This document shows, one piece after another, positions 42,943 to 55,132 of a stretch of 64,000 bases of DNA. The position numbers and the translations under genes were made by a program. Position 1 is the stretch's first letter. The number at the start of each line of letters is the position of its first letter. Origin of the DNA: Adiantum capillus-veneris (taxonomy: Eukaryota; Streptophyta; Polypodiopsida; Polypodiales; Pteridaceae); assembly GCA_014529385.2 (NCBI GenBank), contig CM043968.1, forward strand, positions 8,416,648 through 8,480,647, in the 5' to 3' direction. The notes under the pieces were generated by a model that saw only the letters and a list, made by a program, of their open reading frames with translations, was not told the origin of the DNA and searched no databases.

Positions 42943-43480
42943 CAAAAAAGCCTTGCACTTGCAAATTATCATGACTTTTTCTTCTCTTCCTTATTGTCAT
43001 TGCAATTGTGTAAGTTGATTTATACATTGAGGGGCGAAGATTTTGCTTTAAAGGTTTTTTGGTGGACTCAAATATGATGTGGGCAAGTACTACGAGTAGC
43101 ATACTCAACAAAATAGAATGATTCACAAACCCATGAAACACCAAAAATGAAAAATCAATTGCCTTCTCTTCCTTAAAATTAATGCAATTGTGCCCGTTGG
43201 TTTATACATTAAGAAGAGAAGCTTGTGCTTTAATGGTTTTTTGGTGGACTCAATAATATGATGTGTACAACAACTTTGAGTAGCATACTAAACAAACTGG
43301 AAAGATTCACAAACAGTTGGAACACCAAGAACGAAAAATTATTTGATGCTCCACATAGAAGTATTTAAGGTGTGCTAATTGTATACATGTGTTTGGATCT
43401 CAATCAACATGCATGGCACCTTACTTCATGACCCCAACTTTTTAAAAGCCCCCCCCTTCCCAAAAACAAAATGCACTAGG

Positions 43481-43482
<2 letters not shown>

Positions 43483-43569
<87 letters not shown>
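43483..43569. repeat. (TC)n microsatellite, unit 9
   Basis: About 43 TC dinucleotides, then an alternating purine-pyrimidine run GTGCGCGCATGCACGTGCGTGCGC with Z-DNA-forming character before a short AC run. Confidence 0.95.
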
Positions 43570-43572
<3 letters not shown>

Positions 43573-43823
43573 CGCGCATGCACGTGCGTGCGCAAACACA
43601 CACACACGTCTCTCTCTCTCTCACACACACAGATATACACACTACAAATAAGAGCAACAACCATACCTATATCTGCACCAATAGCCTTCCCCTTATTGCT
43701 TTTAGGTTTTTCTTTGTCATCCTTGGTGGAAGTAATCCATGGTAAGGATGATTTGAAATCCATGTACTCTTTTCTCAGTAGGTTCCTCAAATTTTGTGGA
43801 AGAGGGTTATTTGGGGGGATTTC

Positions 43824-46061
43824 ATAAGATCCCACCTTTGGATTAGATGGAAAAAGAAAGTAAAGTCTCAAATAGTAGTTTGGGAAAAAGTGGCAAGAGA
43901 CGAGGGTTGGGAGGACTAAACGAAGTTATGCAAGGGTGAACAGAGCAAGACATTTTGTTTTTTACTATGTAAGGTTTTGTGAGAGGATTACCAACACACC
44001 TTAGGTGGAGTGATCAGCGTAAAAACCTATCCGTGATGCACAAATTCACCTGTTTGATTTTGTAGTTAAATTGAATGAGCTTATTGTATATGTGATGCTT
44101 TGAGGGTAGCGTCTGGTGGAATCTCTAAAGATTCCACATAATGGGAAGAGAGTAGACCAAGTAGTAGTAGGCCTTCTTGAAGATGCAAAATGTTGACACT
44201 ATAATGAGGAGATGAATAGTTTATTCCTAAGATTGTCTCATGATCATTGCCATTTACAAAGCAAATATCATCGCTTTCTCTTTTCTTCCTTCTAATCATC
44301 ACAATGGTAAAAGAGAGATAAATAAAAGAGAATCTAATTTATATATTGATGATAAAAGCCTTGCAACCTTTCATTGGGCCATCCTAAAACTTGTGGAAAT
44401 GATAGAGGAGCTCACTCAAAAATGCAATAGACCAATAGAATCCATGGAATGGGGAGAGCTATCAAGGTACTTCCACAACTCTATATCTCATTGATCACCT
44501 TGGCCCTCCAAGGCTAGAGGCATCTTTCTTACCCATTTTTGCAGGGAAGTTGTTAAAAAACTTAATAACAAGGGCAAACTCTGGGATTATAGTAGGAGCT
44601 ACTGGAGAGGAACGACGCAAGTAGCTCTACAGTTCAACCTCGGTGGGATAAAAAGTTTACACAATAGAGCCCTTCAGTAGCTTAACAACTGGTATCTACC
44701 AAACTATGAATCCAAGTTCAAGTGGACAGATTAGCGGTGGCCAATGAATAGACATTTCCTAAAGCTACAAAGTAAGGATGTATACCTTCTTGCCCGTATG
44801 GCCTCAAAGGATTGGTTCTTCCTGTTAACAAGCATTTCGGCTTAAACTGGGTCTCAAGATGGGAGACAGTCATGAAGAATATATGGAACCTTCAGTGGCC
44901 GCATGGGATCGAAGTTTTCTTATGGAAGGTACTTTGGGGAGCCATGTCGACTGGACTGAAGTAGTTGCCATGGAAATTTGGTATAGATAGATGCTCGCAA
45001 TACAGAACGGCTTCTGAAGAGCTCCCTCACCTTTTCAAGGAGTGCCTGATGATATGTGGACGTGTAGGAAAGATTTGCAAATGGGGCCAAAGAACCTGGA
45101 AAAGATGATTCCTCAAGAACAATCTCTTCATGGGAGGAAAGGTGTTCATAAACCATGCACTACTCATCGCTATGCAAGTCACGAGATATTACTACTTCAA
45201 ACACATTTGGAAGGCAAGAAATTGTGGAATCTTTGAGAGATCCATAGAAATAGATAAGTTATCGTAGATAGTCCAAGATAAAAGGGTCTTTCTCCATTGG
45301 AAAACAAAGAAACTCTGAACGGTGGCCAAGAACCATGGGTACCGCAATGACACACTTGCATGGGTGAAAGGGTGGGCTCTTTCATTGTGTGGCGTAGCAA
45401 CACTGTCAGTTGATGTATCTTTGATACTTTTAAGGAGTCATAGCTAATCACGAGCATGGCGAGCATTTGTAATTTTTTGGCTTTATCAATAACACCTACT
45501 CACAATTGGGAATTTCGCTATTAAAAAAGGGATAAAAGTCTTACACTTGCAAATTATCATGACTTTGCGTTCTCTTCCTTATTGTCATTGCAATTGTGTA
45601 AGTTGATTTATACATTGAGGGGAGAAGCTTGTGCTTTAAAGGTTTTCTGGTGGACTCAACAATATGATGTGGACAAGTACTACGAGTAGCATACTCAACA
45701 AAATAGAATGATTCACAACACATGGAACACCAAAAATGAAACATCAAATGCCTTAAAATTATTGCAATTGTGTCCGTTGGTTTATAAATTAAGGAGAGAA
45801 GCTTCTGCTTTAAAGGTTTTTTGGTGGAATCAATAATATGATGTGTACAACAACTTTGAGTAGCATACTAAACAAACTGGAATGATTCATAAACAGTTGG
45901 AACACCAAGAACGGAAAATTATTTGATGCTCCACAAAGAAGTATTTAAGGTGTGCTAATTGTATACACGTGTTTAGATCTCAATCAACATGCATGGCACC
46001 TTACTTCATGACCCTAGCTTTTTGATAGCCCCCCCTTCCCAAAAACAAAACGCACTAGGTA

Positions 46062-46155
<94 letters not shown>

Positions 46156-46397
46156 CGCGCGCGCATGCGCACGCACACACACACGCACCTCTCTCTCTCA
46201 CACACACAGAGATACACACTACAAATAAGAGCAACAACAATACCTATATCTGCAACAATAGCCTTACCCTTATTGCTTTTAGGTTTTTCTTTGTCCTTGG
46301 TGGAAGTAATCCATGGTCAGGATGATTTGAAATCCATGTACTCTTTTGCTAGTAGGTTCTTCAAATTTTGTGGAAGAGGGTTATTTGGGGGGATTTC
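43824..46397. repeat. Array unit 10 (2.57 kb)
   Basis: Close to unit 9. LINE-like relic about 44240-45535. Its zf-RVT-like part (about 44860-45260) carries a one-base insertion relative to unit 9 near 44975 (AAATTTGG against AAATTGG). Microsatellite 46066-46152. Confidence 0.88.
46066..46152. repeat. (TC)n microsatellite, unit 10
   Basis: About 43 TC dinucleotides, followed by GTGCGCGCGCGCATGCGCACGCACAC. The alternating part is a rearranged version of that in unit 9. Confidence 0.95.
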
Positions 46398-47300
46398 ATA
46401 AGATCCCACCTTTGGATTAGACGGAAAAAGAAAGTAAAGTCTCAAATAGTAGTCTGGGGAAAAGTGGCAAGAGACGAGGGTTGTGAGGAGTAAACAAAGT
46501 TATGCAAGGGTGAACAAAGCAAGACATTGTGTTTTTTAATATGCAAGGGTTTGTGAGAGGATTACCAACACACCTTAGGTGGAGTGATCAGCGTAAAAAC
46601 CTATCCGTGATGCACAAATTCACCTGTTTGATTTTGTAGTTAAATTCAATGAGCTTATTGTATATGTGATGCCTCGAGGGCAGCGTCTGGTGGAATCTCT
46701 AAAGATTCCACATAATGGAAAGAGAGTAGACCTAGTAGTATGCCTTCTCATAGATGCAAAATGTTGACACTATAATGAGGAGGTGAATAGTTTATTCCTA
46801 AGATTGTCTCATGATGATTGCCATTTACAAAGCAAATATCATCGATTTCTGTTTTCTTCCTTCTAATCATCACGATTTTAAAAGAGAGATAAATAAGAGA
46901 GAATCTAGTTTATATATTGAGGATAAAAGCCTTGCAAACCCTCATTGGGTCATCCTAAAACTTGTGGATACGATAGAGGAGCTCACTCAAAAATGCAACA
47001 CAACAATAGAATCCATGGAATGGGGAGAGTTGTCAAGGTACTTCCACAATTCTATATCTCATTGGTCACCTTTGCCCTCCAAGGCTAAAGGCATCTTTCT
47101 TACCCATTTTGGAGGGAAGTTGTTAAAAAGCTTAATAACAAGGGCCAACTTTGGGACTATAGCAGGAGCTGTTGGAGAGGAACAAATCAACTAGCTCTAT
47201 AGTTCAACCTCGGTGGGACAAAAAGTAGCCTAAAAAATGGTATCTACCAAACTATGAATCCAAGTTCAAGTGGGCAGCTTGGCGGTGGCCAAGGAATAGA
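46398..47300. repeat. Array unit 11, truncated at the right end of the array
   Basis: Follows the unit 10 pattern for 0.9 kb and stops in the LINE-like part at GGTGGCCAAGGAATAGACC, where gypsy-type sequence takes over. A small deletion near 47225 (AAAAAGTAGCC) removes about 35 bp compared with other copies. Confidence 0.85.
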
Positions 47301-47509
47301 CCCTCCTCCATAGCAATGCTTTCCCATGGCTTATCCGGAATCGGCAGTGGTTGTAACAACCTTGGTGCCTTTTGCCTGTCAAACTTGACCTTTTGGCAAA
47401 TTATGCATGCTCGCATAAAGGCATCCACATCTCTCCTCAAGGTAGGCCAATAGAATAATGTCTCTATCGCTTTAACTGTCGCATCAATACCACGATTCCC
47501 TACATACAT
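47252..47509 (-). pseudogene. Element A integrase zinc-finger fragment
   Basis: Reads MYVGNRGIDATVKAIETLFY, then WPTLRRDVDAFMRACIICQK and PLPIPDKPWESIAME: the HHCC region and the linker to the core of a gypsy integrase. The last codons run into the array and are not part of the element. Confidence 0.8.
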
Positions 47510-47667
47510 TGGACATGACTCTCTTTCATAACCTTATGTTGCAATGGCCTAGTGACACAAAGTCTGCAATGCATCATCATAAAACCATCTCTGAGGAGGT
47601 AGTGCTCATGATGTTTCCCCTCTTGCAGCTGTTCAACGATCCTTGCAAAATCTTCATCGATAGCATA

Positions 47668-48083
47668 CTATTCCTTCATGTCATCTAACTCATGATGATA
47701 AGGAATTGACACACCTAAAATTTGTGGCTTCCTTGATAACACATCAGTCACAACATTCTTCTTGCCTTCCACATGCATAATCTGGAAGTGGAACATGGAA
47801 AGAATGTTTGCCCATCGCATATGCTTTTCAGATAACTTTGATTGTGTCAAGAAGTATCGCAAGGTCTGATGAATTTCTAGTTGGAAGCACTACCTCTAGG
47901 GTGTTGATTTTGTTGTCCAGACCTTGCGATACTTCTTGAAACAATTAAAGCGCATGAATCACGGCCAAGAGCTCTTTCTCATAGACTTGCATAGTCTTCT
48001 CTGGCCTTTGCAAAATTCGGCTTTCATAAGCTACTACCCGTCCATCTTGCATTAGCACTGCTCCGATGCTACTGCCACAGGCG
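47668..48083 (-). pseudogene. Element A RNase H fragment
   Basis: Contains RYFLTQSKLSEKHMRWANIL and GKKNVVTDVLSRKP, the end of RNase H. A local duplication or rearrangement around 47870-47940 repeats the CAAGAAGTATCGCAAGGTCTG block in inverted or shuffled order and breaks the frame. Part of the RNase H core (ESRILQRPEKTMQVYEKELL on the minus strand) lies at about 47945-48040. Confidence 0.7.
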
Positions 48084-49220
48084 TCACACTGGACCACAAA
48101 TGACTTCCTGAGATCTGGTAATATTTTTTACTGGATTTGAAGTCAACTTTTCCTTTAAGAGACTAAAAGTTGAAAACTCTTTTTGAGTCCATCTAAAAGT
48201 GACCTCTTGCTTTTGCAATGCGTGAAGAGGTAATGCTATCTCTTCAAATAGTAGGAACATAATCCCCAAGAAGCTTCTGACATCGTGCATAGTCTTCAAG
48301 TCTGGCCATGTCTTAATAGCTTCAACCTTTGCGGGATCCATTCTGACACCATCCTTTGAGACTATGTGGCTAAGAAAGTGAATCTCTTTGAGGAAGAATT
48401 CACTTTCCTTAGGATTGACAAGTAACCTGTGACTGCGCAGCTCTTCAAACACAATGGTCAAGTGACGCCTATGCTCCTCTTCATTCTTCGAATAGACTAT
48501 CATGTCACCGAAGAACGTCCCAACAAACTGTTGATGCGAGCAAAAAATCCGGTCCATCATTCTGTTGAACGTGGGAGGAGCATTTGTTAGACCAAACGGC
48601 ATCACTAGAAACTCATAAAGAGCAAATGTCGTTCTAAACGCAGTCTTGTGCACATCCTCTAGCCTTATACAAACCTGATGGTACCCACTCTTAAGGTCTA
48701 TCCTGCTGAAAATTGCAGCACCCTCTAAACGATCGAGAATAACATCAATTTGAGGAATAGGAAACCTATTCTTGATAGTATTCTTATTCAATGCACGGTA
48801 ATCAATACACATGTGCCATGAGCCATCCTTCTTTTGTACTAGGAGCACTGGGGAGCAAAAGGGTGAAGAACTAGGTTGAATCAGCCCCTTCTCTAATAAC
48901 TCCTCAACCTGGCCCATAACCTCTTTCTGTTGTGCCGCGCTTACCCTGTAGGGAAGTCTATTTGGTGGGCTACACCCTGGCACCAAATCTATCCGATGAT
49001 CCTCAGGTCTCTTTGGTGGCAATTGCGAAGGTAATGAATTATAGAAACAGTCACTAAACTCTCGCAAAGATGCTGACCTTTCTTTATCTAACACATATAA
49101 ATTTGACTGACAGTTATTTGAGACATCACGTGCAAAAATCAAGTACACAAAAAGATGATTCTTTATTACAGCACAAGCAGATACAATAGGGACAGACTCC
49201 CCTTTGAGCTTTACATCCAA
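48084..49220 (-). pseudogene. Element A reverse transcriptase region
   Basis: 378 codons without a stop. RT blocks: LPPKRPEDHRIDLVPG, CIDYRALNKNTIKNRFPIPQ, DLKSGYHQVCIRLEDVHKTA and MPFGLTNAPPTFNRMMD. The catalytic box usually F/Y-x-DD reads FFGD (GTFFGDMIVYSK), so the first catalytic aspartate is replaced by glycine. The copy is dead even where its frame is open. Confidence 0.9.
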
Positions 49221-49616
49221 AACATGAGTTTTGCCCTATGTTGAAGGGTGATCGTCTTGCCGAAGGCATCCAGCACGCCATGCACTTTGAACATGCATGA
49301 AATTCCAAGTAGCGCATTGTACCCTTCTAATGGCATGATATAGAACTCTGTGTCCACATATGACTGAATGCTAACACAACTTTCCAATAATGGGAGTAAC
49401 ACACTCTGAATGGCCAAGACATGCCAACCCTGCATGTCCTGTGTACCCCATCTCTTCTGCTCTGATGCCCAGCTTCATAGCTAACTCAAGTGAGATAAAG
49501 TTGGCTTTGGCACCTAGATCAAAGAAGATGAGTGTCGTCTTCTCCCTAACTTTACCCCATGCCCTGCATAACTCACTGGCATCTGTACTAGGCCTATCAC
49601 CCACCATGTCTAGCAC
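49211..49616 (-). pseudogene. Element A protease region
   Basis: LIFFDLGAKANFISLELAMK corresponds to the retropepsin start, in which D-S/T-G is normal. Here the triad is D-L-G. Frames 49371-49616 and 49211-49435 overlap and need a shift to join. Confidence 0.75.
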
Positions 49617-49639
49617 TAAACCTCCAAGGGTTTAGGCTT

Positions 49640-50618
49640 CTTGCTTTTCTAGTCCTCTTTATCATATGAGTCACCTTCCTCTTTATCATCTGAGATAGCT
49701 GGTCTTTTTCTTTGTGGACAATTGGTAGCAAAGTGACCAGGCTGCTCGCATATAAAGCATTTGTTTTCAGCCATTAGGACCTTCTTTTCCTTGCGTGACT
49801 TGCGCACAAAAGGCTTCCTTTTCTGTTTCTTTGACTGCGCTCCAAAAGTCCCAGCTGAATCCTTGTCTTTGGTGGCCTTTTATGACCCCTGTGATGCTTT
49901 GAGAGCCATTTTCACAAAGGGCTTCTTCCCTGAATTCTTCTTTTGTTGCCCTCCTTTCTCGTTGCTCAGAAACCCACTGTCCTCTCCTTTCAACAAGGCA
50001 AGACCAGTGTTAGCAAATTCCATAAGCTGAGTGAGGGTAGCCACTCTGTTCTTGGTACAGTAATTGTGAAGCACTTTAGGCAGCCCAGAACAATACTTCT
50101 CTATCTGCTTTGTCAATGGCACAAATCTAGAGGAGTTCACTAAGAGTAACGCTTTGCAAAACATCCGATTGTACTCCAGCAAGCTCTTGCATGTAGCCAA
50201 AGTAAGCTGGTGCCAATCTGTCATGATATCAGCTTCAAATTCATTTGACAGCCAAGCAGATGCAAACATTTGCTTGAAGTAAACCCCAAGTGGCGGGTGC
50301 ATGTCCTTGCATTAACAATGTCATCCACCATGTCAACGCATTGTCCTTTAAGAAAGTGGCAGCTTTCCTTACCTTAGAGGCCTCTGTAAAATTCCCTTTT
50401 GCATAAGTTGTATCAAACTGCTGGAGGAAAGTGAGAGCCTTTGCTTTATCCTCAAAGCCACTAAAGCTGCTAAACTTCACAGTTGCACCACCTTCTTTGT
50501 AAGCTTTCAGCTTTTCTAGTGTCCCCAAGTTGTCATAAGGAATGGTCTGCAACATGGTCAATGTGGTAGGCATGATCGTCACATCTTGGCCATTAACATT
50601 TTGTGTCAGAGGTGCCAT
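49640..50618 (-). pseudogene. Element A Gag, central and C-terminal part
   Basis: The frames 50241-50618 and 49880-50302 give TLEKLKAYKEGGATVKFSSF, KVRKAATFLKDNALTWWMTL and MTDWHQLTLATCKSLLEYNR, the retrotransposon gag domain. A zinc knuckle is visible in translation near 49720-49775 (CFICEQPGHFATNCPQ on the minus strand). Confidence 0.8.
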
Positions 50619-51427
50619 ATCTGGTTGCCCAGAAAATCAACCATGCCAAAATGACCTTGTGGCACCCCAAACTGGCCCTGGCTGCACTGAAAACCTTGTT
50701 GCATGCCGATATTACCATATGGGGTTTGGCATCGTGCCTTGCATACCCCCAAACACTGTTCGTGGCTTGTATGACTAACTTCCAGGTGCATAACAGCCAT
50801 ACTTTGGAACACTGACCCACCCTTGAAAAACCCACGATGTACCGTAGGTGGTGGGAAAACTGGGTTAATTGCCTGGTAACCAGTTCCCTGTCCATTCAAG
50901 ACAACATGCGAGCTTTGAAAGGTGGCGGACTGAACTGGCATAACCTGTGGAATAGGCATTCTAGCCACCTGTTCAAGCACGGGAGGAACCTGTTTTGGAT
51001 CCCCTGACTCCGCAACATACGAGTCTTCCCTGTCCTGTGGAGTTGCATGAAGTATTTGGGCTTGAGCCTCAACAAGCTCTGTATGTGGTGTAGGTTGCAT
51101 ATTTTGTTGTTGCACTGGTGGCGCTTGCAAGAACTCCATAAACCTTGGAGTTTGCACCAGTTGCAAAAAGACATTCACCACGGCAACTAACTAAGTCCTG
51201 AATGCATCATCCTCGAGTTGCTCAGTCATAAAACTCTGTACTACTAGAGGGACATTCACATCAACAAGAGGTACAGACTGACGTGGTCGTGAGCTCTTGC
51301 CAATCTCGGACACCATCGCAGTTTCATGTATGTCCTTCGAAGAGGAACCCTCTTCCATAATGCCCTTCCCTTTGTCGGCCATAGTGTAATCCCGCATTCC
51401 TGTGCTCTGTGACTTTACCCAAAACAA
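50606..51427 (-). pseudogene. Element A Gag, N-terminal part
   Basis: Starts at MADKGKGIMEEGSSSKDIHE (51372) and continues through a glutamine- and proline-rich low-complexity region (QAPPVQQQNMQPTPHTE), with one stop near 51191. The C-terminal GYGNIGMQQGFQ-like repeats are typical linker sequence before the gag domain. Confidence 0.65.
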
Positions 51428-51430
51428 CCG

Positions 51431-52650
51431 AGGCTCAATTCTTGAGGAAAAAGTGATTGATGTCCGGGCAACGAAACCTTGAAACCGGCCCGTGGGGCAT
51501 TAGGCTTTGGCTTTCACCCGAAATTCTTTACTTTAGATACACACAAAGAGGACGTGCAAAGGAAACCTGCAATGGGAATTAACACTTAAGCACGCTCACG
51601 GCTCAGAAGCTAGAATGTTCCGAGCAGACGTCGACAACCTGTAGGCCCCAAAATTGGCGCCCCTTTCGGTATTTCTTTATACTTTGAGAGGGTAGATTAC
51701 AAAGTAGAGTCCTGGGAATCCTTTACCTGTATCCAGCTAGATACCACATGTTTTGGCCAAATTTCGGTAGCATAACAGCCCCAAAACTTGTGCGAAACCA
51801 AATCCAGTCCTGGAACTCACTTCCACTGGCATAAACCCTCTGATTCTTGCCCAAAAACAATAAATTCAGCACGTTGTATTTACTGGTTTTTGCCCTGTTT
51901 TCAGCCCCAAACAGTCCCCTAACTGTCCTCTGCCAGTGGGGTACTATTCCCAATGGTTCCGACGTCCGTATGGCTGAAAAACAGTCAATTTACAGCGTCT
52001 ACATAGTGCTGAAAATGCACCTGTACGGTGAGGTTATGACCCTCACCGGTGCCTGCTTTGGAGTAGCAATTAGCTACCCCTGTTCCTGCTCAAGGAGGCT
52101 CTTGCCTCAACACAAAAGCATGAAACCATACAGCTGTACATCAGTCAAATGAAGAGCCGTCTTGTGGGGCATCACATAATTGCACGTAGAGGAGAGAGAG
52201 AGAGCAGTGTGTAGTGTGCAGGGCATCATTCCTAGCACCACACTGTACATAGAGTGGAAAGAAGGCACTCCATAGCTCTTAACTTGTGACAATTGCAAAA
52301 TGAGGCCTCTCCCATCTAAAAATTCAGCGCCGTTTTTTTGCATGAGGCAAGTACACTAGAAAGTGCCACTTGACACATTTACAAGCATTTGCCCATTTCC
52401 GGATTGCCACCTAAAAATCTCCCGACTAATTGCCCAGTTGACTTCACAGCAAAGTTGTAAAGTGTTCCCCTGGTCAGACCGAAGGTAATGACACGAACAC
52501 ATTTCACAGCCCAAAATAGTAGTTTCCTAATTTTTAGGAGATGCTTCCGTTGGGCTCCCACTGGTCATCTAACCATCTATCCTCATTGGGACCGCATCCA
52601 AAAGTGCAATGTGGCCCAACTGTCAGATACTTTCTGTTGGTGATCCCACC
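51431..52650. other. Possible leader and LTR remains of element A
   Basis: No gene. The motif CTTTCGGTATTTCTTT at 51664-51680, preceded by GTCGAC and GGCCC blocks, recurs at 58660-58675 in the LTR-like region of element C, so this could be a related LTR. Boundaries cannot be drawn by eye. Confidence 0.35.
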
Positions 52651-52900
52651 TTGACTTTATGCTTTTATTGAGTTCACTTCCTAGTATCCACCAACTTGCT
52701 AAGTGCGACAGGGGGGACCTTCATGATCTTGCACTGAGCCTAGACATCCTCTTACTATACGAATTCCAGTGCCAACCAACTTCCCGTCTGCGAGTGAAAC
52801 TACCGTTCACATTGGCCATACAATGTCCGACCATTTGCAACTTCAAAAAGAGGGTCTCAAAAATAAAACAAAATCATTGGGAAGAATCCAACAATTAAGG

Positions 52901-53596
52901 TTAGCAGTTGTCGCATCCTCGTGACATAGTTAACAGCTGCCACGTCCTTATGACAGGACGCGCCATGCAAAGAGCCTGATGGAAATAAAGATAATCATCC
53001 TTAATAGAGTAGGGAAAGAGTTCGGTACCAATTTGTAGTTGTTGCCAGATTTCACCAAAATCGAAGTCATCAAGATACATCTCGGGTAGAGATTCCAACT
53101 CTTGATGATGTATACTTGTTATGGCATTTACTTTGGGTCGTCGAGAGAGCACATCTACCACCACATTCTTACTTCCCAAAGTGTGTAAGATTTGGAAGTG
53201 AAAGATGGAGAGAAAATTGGCCCACCACATCTGTTCCTCAGACAACTTGCCTTGAGAGAGAAAATATCCAAGGCTCTGATGGTATGTCTTGATCGTAAAA
53301 TCTGCTCCCAAAAGATAGTGTTTCCAAACTGAGAGAGTGTGGATAACTACCATGAGTTCTTTCTCATAGATGGAAGCATGAAGTTCTGCATCTCGAAGTT
53401 GTCTACTTTCATAAGCTATTTCATGGCCTTCTTGGTTTAAAACTGAGCCAATGCAATCACCTGAAGCATCACAGTGCACTTCAAATGGTTTCCAAAGATC
53501 AGACACGACGAGGATGGGTCCATGGGTGAGTAGGTACTTAAGCTTCTTTCTGCTTAACCCCCCATACAAAAGATATTTTTTTCTTTGTGAAATCAT
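52901..53596 (-). pseudogene. Element B RNase H region
   Basis: 231 open codons: PFEVHCDASGDCIGSVLNQE, HEIAYESRQLRDAE, YEKELMVVIHTLSVWKHYLL, NVVVDVLSRRP. The D-E-D pattern of RNase H is recognisable (VHCDAS, YEKEL). The normal TDH box is TYHQSL, so its aspartate is replaced by tyrosine. Confidence 0.85.
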
Positions 53597-53990
53597 GGAG
53601 AGGTGCAGCTACATGGGCAAAATGGCGAATAAAACGTATGTAGTAGGAGCACAGGCCGAGGAAACTTCGAACGTCATGAACCAAAGCAAGCTGTGGCCAA
53701 TCTGAAATAGCTTGAACCTTTGCTAGGTCCATGCGTACTTGATTATGGGAGATAATGTGTCCCAGATAATGAATCTCTATAAAAAAAAAATCACTCTTCT
53801 TAGCATTAACTTGAAGTTTATGCTATTGGAATTCTTGAAACACGGTCTATAGGTGTCGTTTATGTTCTTCCTCTGTGTGAGAGAAGACTAGAATGTCATT
53901 ATAGAAGATTCCTGTGAACTGTCGATGAAGACAAAAAATTCGGTCCATCATTCGATTGAAAGTTGTTGGAGCGTTAGTAAGGCCGAAAGG
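53538..53990 (-). pseudogene. Element B RT thumb/connection and catalytic box
   Basis: MDLAKVQAISDWPQLALVHD and VRSFLGLCSYYIRFIRHFAH are the usual gypsy RT-RNaseH link. Further upstream the minus strand reads GIFYNDILVFSHTEEEHKRH, where YNDI stands for the catalytic Y-x-DD, so one aspartate is changed to asparagine. At least two stops lie in the stretch. Confidence 0.75.
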
Positions 53991-53992
53991 CA

Positions 53993-55132
53993 TTAGTAGA
54001 AACTCGTACAATCATAAGTTGTTTGGAATGCAGTTTTATGTATGTCTTCAAGAGTAATACGAACCTGGTGGTAGCCGCACTTGCGGTCTATGCGGATGAA
54101 AATTTGTGCCCCTTGTAGTTTGTCTAAGATATCATCGATTTGGGGAATCGGAAATCTATTCTTAATCGTAATCTTGTTGAGAGAACGATAGTCAATGCAC
54201 ATTTGAAAAGTGCCCTTTTTCTTCTGAACAAGCAAGACCGGTGAACAGTAAGGAGAAGTGCTAGGTCGAAGAAGACTCTTCTCAAGAAGTTCATTTACTT
54301 GTTTAAGGATTTCTTCTTGTTGTAGGAAACTAACTCGGTGTGGCTGATTTGGGGGTGAACTGCCCGGGATTAGATCAATACGATGATCTTCCGGTCTTTC
54401 AGGGGGTAATTTGTCTGAAAGAGTGTCAGTAAAATAATCCTTATACTGATTAAGAAAAGTTGGGCGATCATTATCTAAATTCGATAAGACTTTTTCAGCA
54501 CTCACCTCTCTATCTTTAACAAAAATCAAGTAAGCAGAAAGACACTTCTTTATTTCTCTTTTAACAGTGATGTGACTGACCATAGGAATAGGCCAATCAC
54601 TAGCACTTACATCTACATCATATTGATGCCCTTTATAGGAAAAGGACAGTTTCTTGCTTACATATTCTGGAATAGGATGGATCTTGTAATGCCAAGGCAT
54701 GCCTAGAATAACATCGCAGCCTTGTATTGGTGTAGCTAGAAAAGACTCTCGATCAGAGTACCTCCCAATCTTTAGATTCAAATGCCCTTGCATTGGAGTG
54801 GAATTCGTAGTCAACCCTTCAAAGGCTAATCCTGAAGTGATTGGAGTTCCCAATCTCTTGGGAGTAAGTCTAAGAGATTCTGAGGTATCCAATGAGATGA
54901 AGTTGTCAATGAAGTGTGGATCAAACAAGATTAATACTCTTTGCCCATTCAAGCTACCCAACCCTTTGAGTAACTGTCTTTTTTCTTTCTCCTTCCTGGT
55001 GTTGGCTTGTACATCAGGTACTGAATTCGATGCAGGAGGAGGAAAATCTTTCTTAAGCTGTGGACAATCTGGTTTCCTGTGGTCTTTCTTGCCACAATAG
55101 AAACATTTGCCCTCTTCCATGTACGCCTTCAA
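53993..55132 (-). pseudogene. Element B zinc knuckle, protease and N-terminal RT
   Basis: 379 open codons: knuckle CFYCGKKDHRKPDC near the start, protease start LILFDPHFIDNFIS (D-P-H instead of D-S/T-G), GCDVILGMPWHYK, PPERPEDHRIDLIPG, RT blocks CIDYRSLNKITIKNRF and CGYHQVRITLEDIHKTAF. It ends in a stop just before MPFGLTNAPTTF, which follows in another frame. Confidence 0.88.

Larger units (their letters stand above)
41241..43823. repeat. Array unit 9 (2.58 kb)
   Basis: Longest unit type, shared with unit 10. The spacer between the LINE-like relic and the microsatellite is complete. The microsatellite at 43483-43569 is followed by a GTGCGCGCATGCACG stretch instead of a plain AC run, a feature seen only in units 9 and 10. 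Confidence 0.88.
47301..51430 (-). mobile_element. Gypsy-type element A, decayed
   Basis: Minus-strand order, right to left: gag, protease, RT, RNase H, start of integrase. The 3' end (integrase core and 3' LTR) is cut off at the junction with the array at about 47300. No PBS was found beyond gag, and the sequence 51430-52650 may hold remains of the leader and 5' LTR. It shares wording with element B (DHRIDL-PG--PPN--YRVS, IDYRALNK-TIKNRFPIPQID), so the two belong to related lineages. Confidence 0.85.
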
